From the NCBI GenBank assembly GCA_000151295.1, contig GG745376.1, positions 41,108-72,156 on the forward strand: a DNA stretch of 31,049 nucleotides, in the 5' to 3' direction. The DNA comes from Allomyces macrogynus ATCC 38327. Taxonomy: Eukaryota > Blastocladiomycota > Blastocladiomycetes > Blastocladiales > Blastocladiaceae. The notes beneath the pieces are model-generated. The model had not been told where the DNA came from. It saw only the letters and a program-made list of their open reading frames with translations, and ran no database searches. Numbering within the stretch: the stretch's first letter is position 1; each line of letters begins with the position of its first letter. Of this stretch, positions 1 to 11,208 are shown piece by piece. The position numbers and the translations under genes are program-made.

Positions 1-204
1 GGCGGGCTCGCTGCCATTGTCGTAAGTCGCGCCGCCAAAGTCGAACGGATCGCCGCCCTCGATCTATGTTGGATATGGGACGATTCACCAAGTTGTGGTC
101 AGGAATTGCGTCGGTGCCACTGGCGCGACTTGGGCGCGTTGCGCTGGCGGGGTGGACAGTCGCGCGCGGACACGTACGGGAAGTTCGCCAGAGGGAGCGG
201 CCAT
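1..204 (-). CDS. Unknown protein, N-terminal part, runs off the left edge
   Basis: This is a two-exon start of a minus-strand gene. Exon 1 (204-178) encodes MAAPSGELP and ends at a GTACGT donor. The 114-nt intron (177-64) contains a CTGAC branch-like motif and ends in ATAG. Exon 2 (63-1) continues in the same phase with an acidic, glycine-rich stretch beginning IEGGDPFDFGG and stays open to the edge. The splice signals match those of the well-supported genes in this window, and the codons of exon 2 are rich in G or C at the third position, which is why I believe it. About 30 residues are visible, too few to name a family. The next plus-strand gene starts 1.36 kb away. Confidence 0.5.
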
Positions 205-1565
205 GGTGATGATTGGATGGTGGTGATAGAGGGGACGAGAAAAACGACTCGAGTGCGGGTTCGTCGATGGCGGGGGCTCGCGCGCATTTTATAGCCTCCG
301 CGCGAGGGCACGGTCGCCCCGGGCTGATGGAAATTGTCGTGCGCGGCAGAGTGCTTGGGTTGCGGTTCGCGAGGGCTGGTCGATAGAGTGCCTTGTGCAG
401 CTGTCGGTCGTCAAAGTCGTTGTCAACAATCGCTCCGTGTTTGTGATCATTGCGCGACGTTGGTCGGGCGCGGCGCGCGCGCATGCCGTGCATTCCCGCG
501 CGCTCTCCGCAGAGTGTGGATGAATGACGAGCGCGACCGTGGTGATTGACGCTGATGAGAGGATCGCAGTGGTCGTGAGCGGTCGTGAGGGTCGCGCGAC
601 GGTGTGCGGTCAGAAATCGTGGGCTGAGTGCGCCGGACGTGTCTGCAGGCTGAAGCAATTTGCACCACCAACACAGGGCAGAGTTCACCACAGCTTCTCT
701 CGGCTTCCACGGTCGGAACTCGCGCCTAACCGCGTCGCACAGCTTCGCGCGCGGCCACATGCTTGATGACTGGACGCAGGTGCACAGGCTGAAGAGGCCC
801 GGAAGACGGCCGACATGCGCGCCGGCGCCGTGTGTAAGTGCATGCTGGTGAACTGGGTTGTCGCCGACGGGTCGCGTCGTGTTGCCTTGCGTCTGGCGAC
901 GTCGTCGCGCCTGCCGCCGTGCCGTCCACCCGCCCACGCTCGACTACGACGACGTCGCGAGGAGTACGGCAAGTGCTCACGACCGACGCGACGGCATCGC
1001 GTGCAGGTTGCTCCAGACGACCCGCACGTCCTCGATTTCTTCTTACTGGCTGGCTGAAGCAGGCGAGCAACAGGTGCGGTGCGGCGCGAGGTGCCATATC
1101 CATCGCAAGTCACCTGAGTCGCTCGGCCATGCTTGACCACTTTGATTCTTCTGATATTGTGCCCAACGTACGCGCTTCATCTGGTTGCCCGCCATTTCCA
1201 ATCCATCGGCTCGACACGGCCAACCTACTTGCCGCAACCAACACGTAATGATCCTTCAATTTGATGGATCGCAAGCACGACCGCCATCCGCGGCCCTGTC
1301 GGTGCGGCCAGTCCGGTCACCACCCGATGCGACCCCAGTGCACGAATACGCACTCGTGACCGTGTCGGCTGTTATTCTGCCGGGTGGACAAGACGCGCAC
1401 GAACATACTCGTTTTTACCGTGCTGGCGGGTCACCGACTTACGGCCGCCGCGGTCGCGCCAGACTGACACGACTGGCCAGTCCTCGTGCCAACTGCAACA
1501 CGACACTGACCGGGTACTCGCGCGCGGGCGCGTCCGCCTTAGCCCTCCCCAATTACCTCGACACA
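205..1565. other. Intergenic, no gene recognised
   Basis: About 1.36 kb between the divergent left-edge gene and the complex I subunit gene. Several frames are open on both strands, but they are arginine-rich and compositionally odd, as expected of chance frames in GC-rich DNA. I see no conserved domain, tRNA or repeat. It presumably holds both promoters. Confidence 0.5.
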
Positions 1566-1834
1566 ATGGCGGGCCACGGCGCCGACACGATGCACCACAC
1601 CAAGTTTGTCGTCTACCAGGCCGGCAAGTGGCACAAGGGCGCCGCCACGCTTATGGGCTCGGTCATGTGGTTCTGGATGATGTACCGCGCCAAGGAGGTG
1701 CGTTGGTGTGCGATAATGGATTGTTAGGACGAAGGGGAAGGACGCGATGCTGACCGTGCGATTGTGCCGACTAGGACCTGCCCTACCTCATGACCAAGCA
1801 CAAGCCGTGGCATGAGCGCAACCACGGCCACTAA
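1566..1834 (+). CDS. NDUFB2: NADH dehydrogenase (complex I) beta subcomplex subunit 2-like
   Basis: This is a 63-residue accessory subunit of mitochondrial complex I, acting in the inner membrane. Exon 1 is 1566-1697 and exon 2 is 1775-1834; the 77-nt intron has a GTGCGT donor and a TAG acceptor, phase 0. The protein has a His-rich start (MAGHGADTMHHTKF), a basic KWHKG stretch, then one membrane segment containing MWFWMMYRAKE, and a His-rich tail (KPWHERNHGH). Order and length closely match the plant form of NDUFB2, which also has HGH ends around an MWFW..YRAK segment. The ATG is chosen because it gives exactly the family's short N-terminus. It carries no cleavable presequence, which is usual for this subunit. 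Assignment rests on motif recall, not on a search. Confidence 0.8.
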
Positions 1835-2540
1835 GTCGACGCGACGAGGTGGTGGTGGGAAAGGGCCAATTTTAGGAACAATGCGAATACAGGGCGCCGT
1901 TGCGAGCTCGATGGATGGTGGTTCGGTGCAGGAGGCGGTGACGAACAGCGAATCGCTTTTTGCGATGGGTGCTGTCACTGTCGTAATGTTGAGAGAGCGG
2001 TGGCGGGAGCATGGTTTCTCCGTTACTTTCGGTGTGACGTTCAGCGCAGAGCACCTTGATCGTGCGGTGGTCAGGCCGCCTCGATACAGCACGACACGAC
2101 GATCTCCGTATTTCCTGATTGCTCGTCAGCTCGTCGTCACGCTTGGCGCTCATGCGTCAAACGACCATATAGCTTGCGATGTCACGGAGACCGCCCGTGA
2201 ATCGCGATTGTGACACTGCGAACTACGGAGAAACATGGCATTCTCGCCGTGATCCGCGACTTGGCATTTGTCAGGACGAGCCGCCCGACGTTGCGCGCGA
2301 CTAACAGCAACCAAATCCTCAACGACTCGTATCGACTTGGCGCGCTTGAGCGAGCAGACGCTGTCCACTTTTATGCAGCAAGCGTTCGACGCGAAGTTCT
2401 GACATCCAGCACCAAGAGCAACACGAGTACCGCACCGGCCAGGCCTACGTACCACTCCGCACCATGTTACGCAGCACAGCCGGGTTCGGGTCGCGGCCGA
2501 CATCGTATGAAGTTCCGTCTCTGGCTCTAAGTTCACCACC
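1835..2540. other. Intergenic, no gene recognised
   Basis: About 700 bases between two plus-strand genes. Open frames on the minus strand (around 1724-2092 and 2150-3067) have no recognisable protein character, and the second overlaps the well-supported exons of the next gene, so both are treated as chance. Confidence 0.5.
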
Positions 2541-5415
2541 ATGACCATGATGCGCCCAACTAGCGCCGGCAAAATCGGCCCGCAGCGACTGCTTGCACCT
2601 CCACCCTCCGCGTCCGACACCGACCCGGCAACCCCACTGCCCTCACGCGCCATGTCGCGCCCCAGCTCAGCGCGCCCCACAAGCCGCCCGTCATCCGCAC
2701 GGACTCGGCCAACCGTTCGCGGCGCATGGGACCCGCCGCCGCCCGTCGATAATTCCGACCCGACGCTCGGACCCGTCGCGTTCCGTACGGCCAGCGGCGA
2801 CCCAGCACTGCTCGTGGAATTGACGCGGTTCGTGCGCCGCGAGTTGCTCGAGCTTGGTGCCGACACGTACGCTGCGTCGCGTCTCGCTCGGGATCTCGCG
2901 CATGGACGTGACTGACGTCGGGTGGGGGGTTTGCGGTCTAGGAAACCGCCGGGCGACGGGGCACGGCTCAGTGTGCACCGGAACGCATTCCGTACGTTGG
3001 CGACGCGGATCGTGTGCGTGGTGGACGGGACGCTCACAGCGCGTGTCGCGTGACCAGAAATCTTCATCGAGGACTTTAAGACCTACCGCGCGCTTCTAAG
3101 CGATATCAAAAACGAGTACGAGCAGGCGCTGGCGCGGCTCGAGGCGCAGGTGCGCGAGATCCCCGCGCTCGAGAGCCAGCTCGCGCTGCACAAGTACGAG
3201 GTGGCGGAAAAGCAAGCCGAGACGGTCAAGGAGTTGGTGAAGCGTGTGGGCGACGTCAAGTGCGTGACCGTTCTTCACATGATATTTTTTGCCTGTGTCG
3301 CTTGGCTGACACCGGGAGTGGGGTGTAGGAACGACTCGGACCACTGGGCCAAGGAAGCCGCGCGACTAAAGACTGAGCTCGACGAGAGCCGGCGCAGGTG
3401 CGACCTGCTCACCGCCGACGTGCGCGACAAGTCGGCGCGGCTCAAGGAAGAGGAGATCAGTAAGACGATTTTGGTCGAGGCCGAGCACAAGTTGCAGGGG
3501 ACCGTGCAGGATTTCGTGCGCCGCGTCACCGAGCAGGACCAACTCGTCGAGACGTTGCAGCGGCAGAACGCGTTGCGTGCGTGTGCCTTTGTCACACTTC
3601 GATTCTGAGGGTTGCGTGAGCTGACTGTGGACATGGTTGTGGGCAGTGCTCGAGAGCAACCGCGCAGCCGAGGACAAGGTTGCCGAGCTCAAGGAGGCCT
3701 ACAAGGATACGGTGCCCAAGTACGAACACGAGCTGTTGCGCGCCGAGCATGACAGTTACAAGTCGCGGTTCGAGCACCAGCAGAGTATGACGGTTAAGAT
3801 GGTTCGCATACCCATTTCCTTTGTGTCGTGATCGTGTGTGCCCCCCTCCCTTCCTCACTGACAACCCTCACGCCGACGACATAGCACCAACAAGTGCTCG
3901 ACTCGCAGCAAAAGCACGAGCAAATCCTGCGCGACCTCGAAAAACGATTTGCCGAGCGGCTCAAGCACGTGACGCCCGACTGGGACTATATCGCCAAGCG
4001 GTGCTCGGGCAACATTGAAGTCTTTTGGAGCCCGTGCAACGGCATGAACGCCAACGAGACCATCGTCACGCTCATCCACATGTGCACGCGGTACAGCGCT
4101 GCCGGTGGGGTCGGCGGGATGGCTGTCATGCAGGCTAATGCGAATGGCGGCGGAGCCGCCGACCGCCGACTGAGCCGCGCCGGATCCAAGGGGACGCTAC
4201 CGACGTCCAAGACGGGGAGCCGCTTGTCGCTGCATTCGGTTGGGAGTAAGGCGGGCACGAGGGCAGTTCAAGCGCCGGCGGGATCGCTCAAGGGGCAGCG
4301 GCAGGCCGAGGAAAAGCAGGCGTTCTTCTTGGGGTTGGGGTTGGCTGCGCATGTGCCGCGTTATTTGCGGTACGTCGGCGTCTTCTGGACCGATCGCGGT
4401 GTCGCTTTTGCCGTGCTGACGCCGCTCTCGAATGTAGATTCAAGGGTCGCGTCCCGAACCGGCAACTGACGCGGCAGAATTGCTGTTTGCTGATCCGCGA
4501 CGTGTGGGCGACCAAGGCCGTCTTTGACCAGGACAAGAAGCGGCAGGGCAAGCCGTCGCACGTACGTTTATGGAGCTGGTCTACTCACTCATCTGTTTCC
4601 CGCGAGACTTTCGCGCTGACGCTTGCCCCGCTGAACCTCGTTGTAGCTGTCCGAGTACTTTTACCTCTACCTCAAGAAACGCTTCTCGATGCAAGACGCG
4701 ATCGCGGAGTGGGGCTACAACGTGGTCGAGGCGTGCCGGCAGTACAAGAAGCAATCGACCGACTGCTGGCTCTTCCTCGACATTCTCGAAGATCGGCTCA
4801 ACGAATCCGTCTACGCGAACGTGCACCAACTCGTCGAGACGCTGCGCACCTCGTTTGCCCGACTCGACGCCAACTTGAACGACGGGATCGCGACGGGCCG
4901 GCTCGCCAAGACCGTGATTCTCTCGACGCTCCAGGAAATGTGGAAACACAAGACCCCCGCGCAGGTGGCCGAGTTAACGACGGCGTTGGATGTTGACCAG
5001 CCCGGGTCGAATGATACGACCTATCCGCTGTTTTTCCGGGCGAATGCGGATTCGGCGTTTGTCGAGGCCGTCAAGTTGCAGGAGATGGAGGAGAGGGCGC
5101 AGTATATGCAGGATCTCGAGGTACGCTCGCATCTCCCTGCCTTTTTTTCGCGGCCGGCACAGGAAACTAACGACCTGCTGATCCTGCGTGTAGAACGCCG
5201 TCTACCAGTACCACGGCGCGTCCGTTACGGCGCTGACAACGGTTGAGTTTTCGCGCATCATTGGGCGCTTCGATCTCGACAAGAAAAAGGTCGACGTGGA
5301 CGAGTACGTGGCGCGCGGGTACAACTCGACGGTGGACAAGTTGCGGCCGCGCGATACGATGACCATTGGCAAGTTCTTGGCCAACTTGTCGCGTGGGGTG
5401 CTGAAACGAGGATGA
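2541..5415 (+). CDS. TSNAXIP1: TSNAXIP1-like coiled-coil flagellar protein
   Basis: Eight exons: 2541-2907, 3058-3259, 3329-3576, 3647-3801, 3885-4369, 4438-4561, 4647-5120 and 5194-5415, giving 758 residues. All introns are 68-150 nt GT-AG; most have CTGAC upstream of the acceptor. The exon 4 donor (GTTCGC at 3802) is the least certain. Residues 1-95 are a Pro/Ser/Arg-rich, probably disordered head. Around residues 115-145 comes a segment reading FIEDFKTYRALLSDIKNEYE, characteristic of the TSNAXIP1 N-terminal domain. Long coiled coils (EAQVREIPALESQ, KTELDESRRRCDLL) follow up to about residue 350, then a Gly/Ser/Lys linker and a helical C-terminal half that includes IRDVWATKAVFDQDKK and FDLDKKKVDVDEYV. 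The family binds translin-associated factor X in animals and is mostly found in ciliated organisms, so a flagellar role is inferred. Confidence 0.68.
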
Positions 5416-5546
5416 CCGCTCACGACTCGGGCAAAGGCAGTTGACTCTTTGTTTTTGAACTTGGGATCGGGAGAACGGACGCAAACCAGCACGAAATTTT
5501 TCGCTAGTAATACACGTTGCACTTGACCACTAAATATCCGCAGCCA

Positions 5547-6784
5547 TTACATCTTCGGGCTCGCCCCGCTCTGCACCACCGTCGCCGCATACCGCGCAAA
5601 AACCTCATCCTCCTGCACCGCGTTGACTACCTTCTCCAACAACCCGTCCTCGCGCACCGTGGCCACCACCCCCACATTCCGCACCATGACCCCCTCGCGC
5701 GGGAACTCGAGCGCACGACCCGTCACATCCACCGCCGCGGCCCCGGCCTCGTGCACGATCAGTGCCCCTGCGGCATGGTCCCAAATCTTTTCGCGGTAGT
5801 GCACGTCGCCCACAACGCGCAGGTACACGTGCGCGTCGCCGCGGGCGACTGCTAGGTACTTGGCCTGTGAGTCCATGCGTACGACGGCGGTTGGGACCGC
5901 GAGTCGCGCCTGTACGCGCTGTGAAAGCGCGTGGTTCGCGTGCGCCGACTCGTAGGATTCGATCACGGTCAGGGTTGTTGAAGTGCGCGGCGCGACGGTG
6001 AGGGGGATGGCGGTGGGCATGTCGGAGGAGTCTGTCAGCGGCGCGTGCCACGCGCCGTGACCACGGACGGCCCACGCGAGCGAGCCTGTGATTGCGGTCG
6101 GCGATGAGGTGGTGGAGAGGGACGGGAACGGCATGTTCGGGCACGCGAGCACGCCCACCTGGACGGTTTGCTGCGCGTCGAGGAGCGCTAGGCATACGGC
6201 GTACTGTTGCCGCCGCAGGAACCCTTTGGTGCCGTCGATCGGGTCAAGCGTCCAGAATCGTTCGGTCGTGCCGACGGGGCCGCGTGCGGCGGTGCTGGCG
6301 TGGTCGATTAGTTCGAGCCACTCCATAGTCGGAGAGCGGTCAGTTTTCGGGACAACGGGGGAAGAGAAGAGGGCGAGTATTTACCTCGTCATCCGTGACG
6401 GCAGCCGCAGCCGGCTCGCCCACCATTGCGTGCCGGATCGCATCCACGACGCGTTTGGCCAGATCCGGCCGCTCGCGCACGGCCGCGGCATCTTCTTCGC
6501 CGACGATCCGGTCCGTGGCAAAGTGCCGCTTCAGGTAGTACGCGACCACAGCTTGGCTGGCAAAGTCGGCCACTACGCAAATTCGTGTGATCAGCTAGGA
6601 TCATCGTGTACTCCCCGTTCGACCACCATCATAACGCACCTGTCACGGGCGACTTGTCTTCCTTGATAACACGGTCCTGGACGGGTACGAGCGTTGCTTG
6701 GACATGGCGCGCGACGCGGGCTGCCGCATGGACAGCGGTCAGGGCAACGGTGAGCTCCGTGGCAAAGGCGTGAGGTGCGGCCAT
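5547..6784 (-). CDS. MET22: 3'(2'),5'-bisphosphate nucleotidase (PAP phosphatase)
   Basis: This enzyme hydrolyses 3'-phosphoadenosine 5'-phosphate to AMP, clearing a toxic by-product of sulfate assimilation; the yeast enzyme is the lithium- and sodium-sensitive Met22/Hal2. Three exons (6784-6640, 6572-6385, 6320-5547) encode 368 residues, close to yeast's 357. Mg-binding motifs of the inositol-phosphatase superfamily are present: GEED near residue 74, DPIDGTKGFL near 137 and WDHAAG near 291, so the active site looks complete. The N-terminus, with KEDKSPVTVADFASQ across the first splice, matches the family. Introns are 67 and 64 nt; the second ends in GGAG rather than the usual YAG. It is convergent with the upstream TSNAXIP1-like gene, with only 131 nt between the stops. 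Confidence 0.93.
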
Positions 6785-7200
6785 GATCGTGGTTGTCGGT
6801 GATATTCGCTTAATTTCTTGTGATTGCAGCGAGTTGAGGCCGCGCTGGCCGAAAAAGTTAGTAAATAGCGCAAAATCTACGTGGACATAAAATCAATGCT
6901 GCCGCGCGAACAACGTGTCACGCACCGTGATTTTACGATTTATCCATTCCAAGTCGCAACCAACTCGCAGGCGGAGACGATTGGCCTCGGTCCACAGTCA
7001 CGGCCGGTGTCATTTTCCATTCATGTAGAGAGAGGTCGCGGCCCGCAATACGAAACTCGAGCCAGTCCAATTCTGCAGACAAGCACCGTCTCGGCGGTCG
7101 CATCTTCCGAGGACATGATTTGCCGTCGACAAGTTCTAGCATTCCAGCTCAATCCATCCGTTGCATCACGCCCAAGTCCGATCATAGATAGGCTGCTGCC
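6785..7200. other. Intergenic, divergent promoter region
   Basis: About 415 bases between the starts of the minus-strand PAP phosphatase and the plus-strand first 7TM paralog, so it must carry both promoters. The open frames here do not resemble proteins. I see no obvious TATA element or repeat. Confidence 0.5.
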
Positions 7201-8537
7201 ATGGGTGAATATGACCAACCATTTCGAGTCGACGTTGGCGGCACCGCCAAGACGAGGCCGCGCTCAGACATTCCAGCATCGTACCACGAGCCGCGCACCA
7301 TCATCGTCATTGCAATATGCCTTGCCACGTCCATCTTGACGTTGCTTGTCGCGCTCCGTCTGATGCTGCGCAAGGGTGCGCGCGCCGTGTGGTTTTACGC
7401 GGGCGTCATTGCGTCGATTACCCCGTGTCTTGCTGTCGACCTGCTGTTCTTCGTCGTTATTGAAGACGTTGAGATCAACGCGGTTGGTGCTCCCAAAATC
7501 ACTTGCTGTCGCTCAGGCGGGCCTCTCCTCACGGCCCGGTTTTTCTGCAGAATACGTGGCACATCGCCCGAGTCTTTGCAGCAATCGCCCCTACGACCTT
7601 GATGCTCGCGCTGTCCATTCAACGGCTCGCCGGTACGTGAGTGTGGTGAATACGCATTGAGAGTTCGAGCGCTGACTTGGAACGTGTTTTGGCCAGTTTT
7701 CTCTCGCGCTGGTCTCGCCGACTGGCTAACGAACCGTCGCCTACAAGCGTGCCTCGCCGCCGTCTTCCTTCTCTTCGCCACGTGCACGATCCTGCTCTCC
7801 GTCTCGTATGCGCGCGCCGACTTAACGCACCAGCTCCCGGAAACATTCGACTTCCGTCGTGTCCTAGTTGTTCTCATCCTCTCGGCCGACCTGCTGGGCG
7901 ACTACATTTGCACTGTGCTTGTGTTCACTCTGGTCGTCCGGATTCGCAAATCGGTCCTGCACGCGCAAAAGCACCGTCCGGCCACGGCCAGTTTGTTGCG
8001 TCGTGGTGGGGATGGACGTGCGAGCCGCCGCTTCTTTTTCCTCGTGCTGCGCGTTGTTGTCATGCAGTTTGGCATGTTTGCGTCCATCACGCTTGGGCTC
8101 GGCGTGCTGTTGGCGGAACCTGGCATGCGCGGTATGTACATATAATTGTCGATTCTCACTCGCAATTTCGAGGATAACTTGCTAACATGAATGCGGTCAT
8201 GCATCTCTCACAGGCGAAACAAGGAGCGCCATTTTCGAGCGCTCATACATCTTTTTCGCCATGGTCGGGTCACTTGCTCGCTTCTCCACCTCATCGTTCC
8301 GTGCCACTTCCTCTTTCTTACGCGTTACGTTGCTGCGACTAGCTTCAGTGGCAGCTCGTCATGGTCCTGCTCGACGACCGACAAGTCCAGGAGCAACTGT
8401 CCTGCATGATGCTCAGCCAACAAACCGGTCCTGGTGGCGCCGCTGCTGATGTAATGCTCCCGATTTCAAAGTCTTCGGCGGCCGCTCGTGGACCGTCCGA
8501 GCCAAAGCAGTTGCAGTCCATGCCCGTGCAGATATGA
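7201..8537 (+). CDS. 7TM receptor-like protein, array copy 1
   Basis: Exons 7201-7482, 7551-7632, 7697-8131, 8214-8263 and 8343-8537 give 347 residues. The N-terminus is about 32 residues with no signal peptide, and ends in the copy-conserved EPRT just before TM1. Predicted helices lie near residues 33-54, 62-85, 98-118, 138-158, 170-195, 225-250 and 272-295. Loops after TM1 (LRKGAR), TM3 (ADWLTNRR) and TM5 (RKSVLHAQKH...LRRGG) are basic, which places them in the cytoplasm and the N-terminus outside. The exon 1 donor (GTTGGT) is set by alignment with copy 2. The tail is short: sequence matching copy 2's longer tail continues past the stop to about 8777, so the tail was probably truncated by a small deletion near 8531. 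Function unknown; a receptor role is inferred from topology. Confidence 0.75.
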
Positions 8538-9395
8538 CCAGGGTGTCGAAACTGATGCGTAACATGCATGGGATTAGCATGGCGGCTTGGAGAGAAGCAA
8601 CAGCGCGCTCGATGTGCCGTCCGGGGGGGGGGGGGGGACGGGAGAGGGGCCGTTGTGCCATGCAGCGTGAAGTGAAGTCGACTGTCAGTCACGCGACCAG
8701 ACCCATCAGGGACTGGAGCGACCTGTGATTGGATGCGAGAAGCTGAAGCAGCATCTGGCGGGTGGAGAAGGTTGAGGAGGACTGGTATGAAAAGTCTGGA
8801 AAGTAGACATAGTGTTGCGGCTTGTTTGAGTAATACTCATTGGGGTCCCTTGGCAGATAATGTTGCTGGAACCGTTTCTCATCACACCGCTAGTCTTTTG
8901 CACTCTTGACTGCCTGACAGAGACGGGATGAAAAGATTTGCAAACGAATCGCTCGTAGCCACCAACATCACCAACATGCAATGATTCAAGGACAGCAATC
9001 GCAGTGCGGGTTGCCAAAGCCGTCAGTTAGTTTGAAGAGCAACAGCGAGGGACTCCTCAGCATTGTTGCAGATATCTATGGGCTTGGTACCGTGTCTGCG
9101 CGCCGGCTTGGTGCCGCCTTCCGCCGGAAGAGCGACATGACATGTTTGAAAGCCGCTGCAGACAAATTTGTTTTCTGATGAGGTGTCAGCCAGACATCAC
9201 ACAACATTCGAACACAGTGACGTCGCGACGGAGTTTGAACTCTGATGCATCAAGATGAGCACGGTCCAGAAGGACTAACGCCCAAGCACGACCAACTTCT
9301 CGCATTGCCTAGAACAAGAATCGTAATCGCCCATCAAGGCCGACATTGATCAACAGCTGTTTGCAAGCTTTGGCGCCGCCACTTTGCAACCCACG
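8538..9395. other. Spacer between array copies 1 and 2
   Basis: The first 240 bases are a decayed remnant of copy 1's former C-terminal tail: a run near 8757-8777 (GGTGGAGAAGGTTGA) matches the end of copy 2's coding sequence at 10889-10906. It also holds a 15-base G tract. The remainder (about 8780-9395) shows no gene and is taken as the promoter of copy 2. Confidence 0.5.
8623..8637. repeat. Poly-G tract (15 G)
   Basis: A run of 15 G residues within the decayed tail region after copy 1. Such tracts can form G-quadruplex structures and are prone to length errors in replication and sequencing. Confidence 0.9.
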
Positions 9396-10906
9396 ATGAT
9401 ACGCAACGATCTTCCAGCGTCGTACCGCGAGCCACGCACCATCGTCGCCATGGCGGCTTCCCTTGCCACGTCAATCCTGACGTTTATTGTCGCGCTCCAC
9501 TTGATGCTGCGCAAGGGTGCACGTGCCGCGTGGTTTTACGCGAGCGTTGCCATCACCATTTCGCCATGTCTCCTGTCCGATATTCTGTTCTTTGCCGTCC
9601 TGGAAGGCTCAGGGATCAACCCAGTCCGTGCCCTCAATCTTCTTGCTCTCTATGATTTGGGCTGGCATATCAGTCTTGGCTTGTGAACTCACGAATTTGC
9701 TGACCAGGCGCTTGAATGTAGAATGCGTGGCACATCGCCCGTGTTTTCGCGGCAATCGCCCCAGCAACTCTGATGCTCGCCCTTTCCATCAAGCGTCTCG
9801 AAGGTGCCCTTGCGCTATGCTGCCTGGCCTGCTGGTCAAGAGCACTCACAACCGGTTGGCCACGCACCAGTGTTTTCACGCGCTGGTCTTGCCGACTGGC
9901 TGACCGACCGCCGTATTCGCGTGTGTCTTGCCGCCGTCTTGCTTCTCTTCATCGTGTGTGCTATTCTGCTCTCTGCTTCCTACGCAAGCGCCGACCTGTC
10001 GCGCCCGCTGCCTGAGACGTTCCCATACCGCCTCCTCCTGGTCGTTGTCATTCTCTCGGTTGACGTGCTAGGCGACTACATATGCACGGTGCTCGTCTTT
10101 GTCGTTGTTGTCCGCATTCGCAGATCAGTCTTGCGGGCACGAAAGCATCGTCCTGATTTGACAGGCATGCGACGACGCGGTGCGGATCAGCGCGCGCAAC
10201 GCCGGTTTCTGTTTCTCGTCCTGCGCGTCGTCGGCACACAATTTTGCATGTTCGCGGCAATCACGCTGGGATTTGGCGTTCTTTTGGCAGAGCCGGGGAT
10301 ACGTGGTACGTGCGTGCAGCAGTTCCACGAGCATGTCTATCAGCGACGGTCTGACCTCCATGCGGCCATGTAGGCGACACGAGGAGCGCCATTTTCGAGC
10401 GCGCCTACATTTTCTTCGCCATGGTGAGCACTCTACACCTGTTTACCTCTGGCCTCGTCGTCGTGCTCATCAAGTTGGCGCCATTGCTCTAGATCCAGTG
10501 GCAGTTCATCATGGACTTGCTCGACGACCGTCAAGTCCAAGAGCAGCTGTCGAGCATGGTGCCGAGCCGACAAACCAGTCCTGCGGCGACTGCTCCGGCT
10601 GCGATGCACCCGGGTTCCAAGTTTTCGTCAGCGTCGCGGGTACCGAGTGGCGCAAAGGCGTCGCAGTCGATGCCCGTGCAGGCCTCGACGAGAGCGTCGA
10701 GAGTCATGGACGAGGCACAGGGGCCTGTCGGGTTAGCGAGCAGCGGCAGCGGCGGCCAGTCCGCAGTGCGGTCGACGGACCCATTGCGTGTCGAGATGCG
10801 CAGTGGAACATCGATCGTAGTGGCAGAGGCAGTGCCGCGAGGGCTGCAGCAAGCTCTGGCCGGACGTGGACCGCCGCTGCGGCAACAGGTGGGTGGAGAA
10901 GGTTGA
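9396..10906 (+). CDS. 7TM receptor-like protein, array copy 2
   Basis: Exons 9396-9623, 9722-9803, 9871-10305, 10374-10423 and 10493-10906 give 402 residues. It is the nearest relative of copy 1: exon 3 has the same 435-nt length, and exon 4 is almost identical (TRSAIFER.YIFFAM). The start at MIRNDLPAS gives a short N-terminus; only near-cognate codons lie further upstream in frame. TM2 carries the conserved Asp (CLLSDILFF) and TM5 contains LGDYICTVLVF. The third cytoplasmic loop is strongly basic (RRSVLRARKHR...RRRGADQRAQRR). TM7 is followed by LLDDRQVQEQLSSM and a long Ser/Ala/Gly-rich tail ending in QQVGGEG. Introns are 67-98 nt. Function not known beyond the array family. Confidence 0.78.
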
Positions 10907-11208
10907 GCAAGACTTCTGGGACAGGAGCGCGCTGCTGGTTGAAAAAAAGAAAAGGGAAGACTTGCAAATCAGCTAATGTAGTCACTTTTTCTCGATCCCT
11001 TAGTCGTTCCAGAGCTGAACAAGGGACTTCGAGACTGGGCAGTCGTCAGTGGCTGCAGCTGCAAACATTTCGTCTCGCGCGTCTGATAAAGTTGACAAAT
11101 TTGGTGCTCGCGCGCGAAATCCAGCGAGCGCTCCATTTGAGCTCACGCAGCAGGGAAGAAACAGATGACGAGACCCTGGAAGCACGGCCAACCTCCCGCA
11201 TTCAACTC
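10907..11208. other. Spacer between array copies 2 and 3
   Basis: About 300 bases, no gene. It contains GCTGCAAACAT at 11058-11068, an 11-base match to the sequence upstream of copy 5, but at a different distance (141 nt) from the start codon. Confidence 0.45.

Noticed and set aside
685..1140. A 151-codon minus-strand frame in the first intergenic region.
   Set aside because: Arg/Cys-rich composition typical of a chance frame; no splice context or similarity.
2150..3067. A 305-codon minus-strand frame.
   Set aside because: It overlaps exon 1 of the TSNAXIP1-like gene, is Arg/Ser-rich and has no recognisable motif.
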